Positions 61,943 through 64,000 of a stretch of 64,000 nucleotides of DNA are shown here, piece by piece. Under the pieces are notes generated by a model. That model saw only the letters and a program-made list of their open reading frames with translations. It did no database searches and had not been told where the DNA came from. The translations under genes and the position numbers were made by a program. Source of the stretch: Hafnia alvei. Its GTDB lineage: Bacteria > Pseudomonadota > Gammaproteobacteria > Enterobacterales > Enterobacteriaceae. The DNA is taken from positions 93,531-157,530 of the forward strand of contig NZ_FMIQ01000062.1 in NCBI RefSeq assembly GCF_900095695.1. Reading direction: 5' to 3'. Each line of letters begins with the position of its first letter. Within the stretch, counting starts at the first letter, position 1.

Positions 61943-63226
61943 ATGAGTAAACTTTTGCGGGTGAGTATGAACAAGGAAATTAATATATTAAAGCAGTTGA
62001 ATGAAATAGGAAATGCATCATCATTTAGTGATGCATTGGGGCAGTATGAAGATTTCAAAAGTGACTTGAAAGAGTGGCGGATAATTTATTCACACGAATC
62101 CGCTGATGGACCATTCTATCTACCCAAAAAAGAACTATCACCAAAATGTTATCTCTTAAAGCCATTTAAAGGAAATTCCATATTCGTTATTGATAAAGAA
62201 GTTATTGAGACGAAAGGTATAACTGAGCATTTCATTTCAACGGCGATATATGTTGATAGTAATACTGCTAGTTATATTCGCTCATTTGCCTATGAGGCTG
62301 AACCATCAGAAAGAGTTTTTCAAATCTGTAGCTCTATATCTAAAAACATATCTCAAGATAGTGTTAATACATTAAATATGGCCTTGTATCTTTCTGAAAT
62401 AGAAAATAACCTGAAAGAAACTAATATTAATAAAGTTAGAGAAACAGTCTCTTCATTAAAATCTATTTCCATGGTGAACTCTCAATTTGATTCATCGTGG
62501 CGGGATTTATTTATACGTAAATATAAGGCGGCAGCTGAAAGGGAGGCAGATAATCTTCTATTTGACTACTATAACAAAGATGGAAGCCCGTTTGGTCAAT
62601 TTTCGAAAATAGTAGACCTGATGGAGCTACTGTTACTGAAGGTAAAAATAATTGAATATAGTTCAAAACGTTCTTCTGAGAATAAATTATTGGAACTTTT
62701 ATCTGTTATTGATAAAGAAATATCTATTTTTATGCCAAAGGAAATAGCCGTTTGTGTTGATATTCTTTTCTATAAAAACAAGCTAAAAATAACTAGAAAA
62801 CTCAATGGTCTTACAAATATACCTGAACCTCTTCAATTGGTTAGGAATTGCGCTATGGATTTATTTATGGCGAGGATGTTAGATTTGTTGACCAATACTA
62901 TTGGTGACAAAAATAATACACAGTTTCATCTCGCACAAATATTAACTTGCGATGTTGATGTTTGGGATATATTGAACCTCACTGGACTCTCCGCTATTGC
63001 GGTTCACAGAGAGTCACATAAAATGCTTCCAATTTATAGTGATGATTTCACAAGGTGGATATTTGATACTCTTGGAGATAAAAAACTTGAGAGTATATCA
63101 AGAATGTTTACACCTCAAGGTATGGTTGAAAGAAAAAAAAGGCGCTCTCACAATAAGATCCAAGATAGCCTGCATAGATCTCGTCAAGAGTTAGTTCAAA
63201 TTTTAATAAGCAAAAGAAAAATATGA
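61943..63226 (+). CDS. uncharacterised accessory protein
   Basis: I do not recognise this 427-residue protein. It is mainly helical and charged, with no signal peptide or membrane segment; leucine-, lysine- and glutamate-rich stretches (DLMELLLLKVKIIEYSSKRS, near residues 225-245) may form coiled coils. The C-terminus is strongly basic (VERKKRRSHNKIQDSLHRSR), suggesting nucleic-acid contact. Base composition is far more AT-rich than the core genes, with many AAA, ATA and TTA codons, indicating foreign origin. The ATG at 61943 lies after CGGAATTTCA; a second ATG nine codons in is possible. It lies between tRNA-Thr and a GIY-YIG protein, in a likely genomic island, so a defence or mobile-element role is conceivable but unproven. 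Confidence 0.6.
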   Translation: MSKLLRVSMNKEINILKQLNEIGNASSFSDALGQYEDFKSDLKEWRIIYSHESADGPFYLPKKELSPKCYLLKPFKGNSIFVIDKEVIETKGITEHFISTAIYVDSNTASYIRSFAYEAEPSERVFQICSSISKNISQDSVNTLNMALYLSEIENNLKETNINKVRETVSSLKSISMVNSQFDSSWRDLFIRKYKAAAEREADNLLFDYYNKDGSPFGQFSKIVDLMELLLLKVKIIEYSSKRSSENKLLELLSVIDKEISIFMPKEIAVCVDILFYKNKLKITRKLNGLTNIPEPLQLVRNCAMDLFMARMLDLLTNTIGDKNNTQFHLAQILTCDVDVWDILNLTGLSAIAVHRESHKMLPIYSDDFTRWIFDTLGDKKLESISRMFTPQGMVERKKRRSHNKIQDSLHRSRQELVQILISKRKI

Positions 63227-63520
63227 TGTCATTTAACTCCTAGGTGCAACAGTTTTGTTATATATCTATGCATTGTTTATGGCTGACCCCAACACACTGA
63301 AAACTGAAAATATCGGAGACCAAAAACTTTCGCTCCTCGCCCATAACAGAGCGAATGCTCTTTCATTCCAACAGTTGCGAGTACTGGTTTCTTTATGTGC
63401 CATGAAATGGGGAGAAGAACACTCAAACTCGAACTATTGCCCATTTATATCTTAAGTTCTTGCATGTTGGTGCCGATAGTTAAAGTAAGCTACATGCACA
63501 CAATGATAAGGACGTAAAAC

Positions 63521-64000
63521 GTGAAGGATTTATCAAGATACTCAAAATCTTTGGGGTTGGCTAAGTACTATGTTTATACTTTTTACGACAAAGAGGATGT
63601 TTCTAAGAAGCCGTTTTATATTGGAAAAGGTAAGGGAGACCGTTGTCTGAGCCATATAAAGCATCCCGATGAGTCTTCGAAATCTGAAAGAATTAAAGAG
63701 CTCATAGCAAACAAAAAATTGGGGATCGATATACTCCGCCACGGCATGGATGAGTCCACTGCTAAACTTGTTGAGGCAACGTGTATCGATCTTTTAGGTG
63801 TTGGCGAACTTACCAACAAAGTGCGTGGAAGCAGCTCTCTGATGGGGCGTATAACTCTTGATGAGCTTCAACACCTACTTCTAAAAGAAGAGACAGATAT
63901 TGCTCCTGAGCATGCAGGTATCGCTTTTCTTCTTAACAGTACATACAAGTCCGGTATGAGTGCATTGGAATTATACGAGGCTACGCGTGGCATCTGGTTG
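63521..64000 (+). CDS. GIY-YIG nuclease-family protein, 5' part
   Basis: The frame from a GTG at 63521 (AAGGA upstream) stays open to the window end, at least 160 residues. It begins KYYVYTFYDKED and continues KPFYIGKGKGDRCLSHIKHP, the GIY-YIG core in the LEM-3-like form (YVYT...FYIGKGKGDR...H), with a catalytic arginine in GDRC and a glutamate in LVEATCIDLLG. After residue 140 the segment SGMSALELYEATRGIW, common in this family, begins. Such proteins are structure-specific or restriction-like endonucleases found in islands. It is less AT-rich than the preceding gene. The 3' end is not visible. Confidence 0.75.
   Translation, partial: MKDLSRYSKSLGLAKYYVYTFYDKEDVSKKPFYIGKGKGDRCLSHIKHPDESSKSERIKELIANKKLGIDILRHGMDESTAKLVEATCIDLLGVGELTNKVRGSSSLMGRITLDELQHLLLKEETDIAPEHAGIAFLLNSTYKSGMSALELYEATRGIWL

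Noticed and set aside
63255..63455. 66-residue open frame between the unknown accessory gene and the GIY-YIG gene
   Set aside because: No ribosome binding site before either possible start and no recognised family; it may be a remnant but cannot be supported as a gene.

Overview
The window is a chromosomal segment of a gammaproteobacterium of the order Enterobacterales. The best guess is Hafnia or its close relative Obesumbacterium. Nearly every core protein is close to its Escherichia coli counterpart (rnhB, dnaE, accA, purL, proBA, glrKR, thrW tRNA). Three things differ from E. coli: a full cadCBA-dtpC lysine-decarboxylation cluster at the chromosomal site where E. coli carries ldcC, a Na+-translocating NADH:quinone reductase operon (nqrABCDEF-apbE-nqrM), and a glutamine-dependent nadE placed directly before glnB. 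The genus is inferred from protein resemblance and gene order, not from a database search.

Layout. 1-5.7 kb: end of lpxB, rnhB, dnaE, accA (lipid A, replication, fatty acid synthesis). 5.8-13.6 kb: a VOC protein, then cadC, cadB, cadA and dtpC (acid stress: lysine in, cadaverine out). 13.6-18.2 kb: tilS, a small cytochrome c flanked by ERIC repeats, then rof-yaeP facing yaeQ-arfB-nlpE. 18.2-27.7 kb: yfhL, pgpC, yiaY, a pspE-like rhodanese, tadA, mltF, purL. 27.9-31.4 kb: an accessory pair, a large PGAP1/lipase-like protein followed by a lipoprotein resembling a type VI secretion effector/immunity couple. 31.5-38.1 kb: the GlmY-type small RNA with sigma54 promoter and GlrR sites, the glrK-qseG-glrR two-component operon, nadE and glnB. 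38.1-44 kb: a short mobile-element relic, fadE, lpcA, yafJ, dpaA (yafK). 44.2-51.5 kb: the nqr operon. 51.5-61.3 kb: a hairpin-rich spacer, dinB, pepD, gpt, frsA, crl, proBA, a curA-like reductase and tRNA-Thr(CGU). 61.3-64 kb: AT-rich accessory DNA with an unknown 427-residue protein and the start of a GIY-YIG nuclease-family gene that runs off the window.

Several regulatory circuits can be read directly: CadC next to cadBA; a PurR box over the purL -35 region; GlrR/sigma54 control of the glmY-like RNA encoded beside its own regulators; a FadR-type palindrome before fadE; a LexA box before dinB.

The most unusual material is non-coding or accessory. Two copies of a roughly 150-bp structured repeat (41.9 kb and 51.85 kb) keep a common core but carry flanking hairpins whose stem sequences differ while base pairing is retained. 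Their apical loops present GGA, and one copy contains a perfect match to the CsrA consensus site. The lipase-like protein at 27.9 kb lacks the expected nucleophilic serine. The lipoprotein gene after it has a mosaic base composition. The region beyond tRNA-Thr is a likely integration hot spot with an unrecognised gene.
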